A stretch of 6,467 bases of DNA from Clostridiales bacterium. GTDB taxonomy: Bacteria; Bacillota; Clostridia; WRLR01. The stretch is taken from assembly GCA_031263625.1 (NCBI GenBank), contig JAISFK010000329.1, forward strand, positions 1 through 6,467, given 5' to 3'. How positions within the stretch are numbered: position 1 is the stretch's first letter; every line of letters begins with the position of its first letter. Both the position numbers and the translations under genes were made by a program. The notes beneath the pieces are model-generated. The model saw nothing but the letters and a program-made list of their open reading frames with translations, was not told where the DNA came from and made no database searches. Of this stretch, positions 5,109 through 6,467 are shown piece by piece.

Positions 5109-6191
5109 TTATCCCGGCACCTGCTGCGTCGCGCAGTGTATGTTGCCGCCGTCTTTGAGCATCTCGAGCGACTTGACCGCGACGACCTCGCGCCGAGGGA
5201 ACAGCCCGCGCATCTTCTGCAGCGCGGCCGCGTCCGCCTCCTCCGCGATCCCGCCGAAGGCCGGCATGACGATGCCGCCGTTCGCGAACACAAAATTCAC
5301 GTAGCTCGCGGCCAGCCGCGTTTCCCCGAGATACAGCGGCGGCGGCTGCAATATCTTCTCCACCGCGAAGCCCGATTCGGCCAAAACCTCATAGTCGGCC
5401 TCGTACCTCGCGCGGTTCTCGTCGCCGCGGTCGTCCGTCCACTGCATGAGCACCGTGCTCTCGCCGACAAAGCAGCACACGTTGTCCACATGCCCGTCGG
5501 TGTCGTCGCCGCAGAGCCCATACGGGAGCCACACGACGCGCTCCTGCCCCAGGTGCCGCGCCAGAGCGGCCTCGATCTCGCCGCGCGGCATGCCGGGGTT
5601 GCGGTTGGGGTTCAGCAGGCACTCGGACGTCGTGAGCAGGACGCCCGCGCCGTTCGTGTGGATGGAACCGCCCTCGAGGACGAGCGGGGCGTCGATCCGC
5701 TCCATGCCCCACAGCGAGCACAGCCTCTCCGTGACCGCGTCGTCAAGCGCCCAGTCGGGGTATTTCTCCCCCCAGGCGTTGAATTTCCAGTTGACGGCGG
5801 CGATGCCGCCCCTGCCCCTGTCACTGCCCCCTCCCCCGCTGCCGGCCCCGGCCTTGGTTGCAACCCCGGCCTCGCTCCCAGCCCCGGCCTCGGCCGAAAG
5901 CCTCACGAACGTCGCGACGCTGTCGCGGGCCCAGGCGTCGTCGTGCGGGATCGGCAGCACCTCTACATCGGCATCGCCCCCGCACAGCCGGCGCGCGCCC
6001 TCCGCCAGATCTGGGCGCGCGATCATCGCGACGGGCTCAAACCGCGCTATGGCCCGCGCCACGCTCGCGTAGCAGCGCCGCATGTCCTCGATGTCGCCGT
6101 TTTTGTGATACACAGGCCACTGCATTACCGTGCGGCAGTGGCGCTCCCACTCCGCAGGGAACACGCGCGAGCCCTTGGCGTCGCCTGCCAT
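5109..6191 (-). CDS. aguA: Agmatine deiminase
   Basis: This cytoplasmic enzyme of the guanidino-group-modifying (PAD-like) superfamily converts agmatine to N-carbamoylputrescine and ammonia, feeding AguB. With the start at 6191 it has 360 residues, close to the family norm. Key motifs are FPAEWERHCRTVMQWP (11-26), IPHDDAWARDS (81-91), WKFNAWGEKYPDW (135-147), LEGGSIHTNGAGVLLTTSE (182-200), CLLNPNRNP (201-209), DTDGHVDN with His234 and Asp236, and GGNIHCATQQVPG at the C-terminus with nucleophile Cys353. The ATG at 6191 is preferred because GGAGGGG (6203-6197) stands 5 nt upstream; a GTG at 6230 would add 13 non-conserved residues. Residues 99-130 form an unusual Ala/Gly/Ser insertion between two conserved blocks. 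I could not identify a convincing promoter between this gene and the terminator at 6276-6320. Confidence 0.96.
   Translation of the reverse strand: MAGDAKGSRVFPAEWERHCRTVMQWPVYHKNGDIEDMRRCYASVARAIARFEPVAMIARPDLAEGARRLCGGDADVEVLPIPHDDAWARDSVATFVRLSAEAGAGSEAGVATKAGAGSGGGGSDRGRGGIAAVNWKFNAWGEKYPDWALDDAVTERLCSLWGMERIDAPLVLEGGSIHTNGAGVLLTTSECLLNPNRNPGMPRGEIEAALARHLGQERVVWLPYGLCGDDTDGHVDNVCCFVGESTVLMQWTDDRGDENRARYEADYEVLAESGFAVEKILQPPPLYLGETRLAASYVNFVFANGGIVMPAFGGIAEEADAAALQKMRGLFPRREVVAVKSLEMLKDGGNIHCATQQVPG
5838..5891 (-). repeat. 18-bp in-frame tandem repeat inside aguA
   Basis: CCCCGGCCT (plus-strand orientation) recurs exactly at 5846-5854, 5864-5872 and 5882-5890, a strict 18-bp period. In the protein it gives EAGAGS, EAGVAT and KAGAGS (residues 101-118), followed directly by GGGGS (119-123). 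The period is six codons, so gain or loss of units would keep the frame. Confidence 0.9.
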
Positions 6192-6196
6192 CCGCG

Positions 6197-6203
6197 CCCC
6201 TCC
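6197..6203 (-). promoter_or_regulatory. Ribosome binding site of aguA
   Basis: On the minus strand GGAGGGG ends 5 nt before the ATG at 6191. It is the only strong site near the 5' end of the gene and decides for this start over the GTG at 6230. Confidence 0.8.
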
Positions 6204-6242
6204 AGTCCCTTTTGGCAATATTTGATGCACGAAAATAAGCCC

Positions 6243-6260
6243 GCGCCCGCAAAAGGGCGC
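6243..6260 (-). other. Second hairpin between the terminator and aguA
   Basis: GCGCCC and GGGCGC form a perfect 6-bp stem with a 6-nt loop. On the minus strand it is followed, after GGGC, by TTATTTT. It could be a weaker second terminator for the upstream gene or, if aguA is transcribed from upstream of it, part of the aguA leader. The T-rich tail is displaced and interrupted, so its activity is uncertain. Confidence 0.4.
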
Positions 6261-6275
6261 CCCGCTAACGCCAGC

Positions 6276-6320
6276 AAAAAGCGGCTCGCGCGCCAGCGGT
6301 TGCCGGCGAACGCGAGCCGC
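6276..6320 (-). terminator. Intrinsic terminator of the UgpC-type gene
   Basis: On the minus strand a perfect 10-bp stem (GCGGCTCGCG at 6320-6311 with CGCGAGCCGC at 6290-6281) is followed at once by TTTTT (6280-6276). Inner bases CGCC/GGCG (6291-6294, 6305-6308) extend the stem past an AA bulge. It starts 21 bp after the stop codon at 6342. It separates this gene from aguA, so aguAB probably has its own promoter. Confidence 0.88.
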
Positions 6321-6341
6321 CCAAATCCAACGAAAAACAAA

Positions 6342-6467
6342 TCAGTTTATGACGACCTTTTCGGTTTCCTTGTCGAACAGATGGGCCTTGTTCATGTCGA
6401 TGGCGACCTTTATCGTGTCGCCGACTTTCGCCTTGACCCTCGGGTTGACCCTCGCGTTGAGCACGAT
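6342..6467 (-). CDS. ugpC: C-terminus of a UgpC/MsmX-type sugar ABC transporter ATPase (partial)
   Basis: Only the last 41 residues and the TGA stop are in the window; the gene continues beyond the right edge. The segment starts IVLNARVNPRVKAKVGDTIK, then continues VAIDMNKAHLFDKETEKVVIN. The VGDTIKVAIDMNKAHLFDKET part is the end of the regulatory TOBE/MOP-like domain typical of MalK/UgpC/MsmX ATPases, which serve sugar, oligosaccharide or glycerol-phosphate importers, often several at once. The ATPase domain itself cannot be seen, so the family call rests on this tail alone. The following terminator marks it as the last gene of its transcript, unrelated to the agmatine genes. Confidence 0.82.
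   Translation of the reverse strand: MVLNARVNPRVKAKVGDTIKVAIDMNKAHLFDKETEKVVIN

Noticed and set aside
5446..6072. Plus-strand frame of 208 codons opposite aguA
   Set aside because: It is a Ser/Pro/Ala-rich mirror of a gene whose own frame carries all catalytic motifs of agmatine deiminase.

Overview
The window is G+C rich and compact. It reads as chromosomal DNA of a high-GC bacterium, most likely a member of the Bacillota/Clostridia. That placement is an inference from the lipoprotein-type amino-acid ABC transporter, strong GGAGG-type ribosome binding sites, a TTG start, and the MsmX/UgpC-like C-terminus at the right edge. No phage, IS element, CRISPR array, tRNA or rRNA is visible.

Layout. 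Positions 1-208 hold no convincing gene. They carry a 22-bp tandem array built on the palindrome TCCGGA, and an 8-bp tandem array that stops just short of a good extended -10 promoter (209-237). From this promoter a rightward operon runs: a possible short leader ORF (269-334), a family-3 solute-binding lipoprotein (356-1318), a polar amino-acid permease (1496-2155), its ABC ATPase (2350-3108), and 21 bp later an EamA/DMT-type exporter (3130-4278). The right half is on the minus strand: agmatine deiminase aguA (6191-5109) followed after 25 bp by N-carbamoylputrescine amidase aguB (5083-4187). At the far right is the last 41 codons of a UgpC/MsmX-type sugar-ABC ATPase, also on the minus strand, closed by a clear intrinsic terminator (6276-6320).

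How the genes work together. The first three operon genes form a complete importer for an amino acid or related cationic/polar compound. The exporter behind them may share the transcript, since no terminator lies between. AguA and AguB together turn agmatine into putrescine, with release of two ammonia and one CO2. A link between the importer and arginine/agmatine is only suggested by position. The exporter and aguB converge and overlap by 92 bp at their 3' ends.

What is unusual. I do not see an undescribed multi-gene system; every gene belongs to a known family. The odd signal is repeat growth at almost every place that tolerates it: 22-bp and 8-bp arrays upstream, repeats that start on the stop codons of the lipoprotein and permease genes, GC hairpins between operon genes, a 36-bp repeat in the lipoprotein linker, a repetitive insertion of about 70 residues in a cytoplasmic loop of the exporter, and an 18-bp (six-residue) repeat leading into a GGGGS linker in AguA. 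One 10-mer, AAGCCGCAAA, recurs in three non-coding places. The two most testable regulatory ideas are the helically phased TCCGGA array and the arginine-containing leader ORF.
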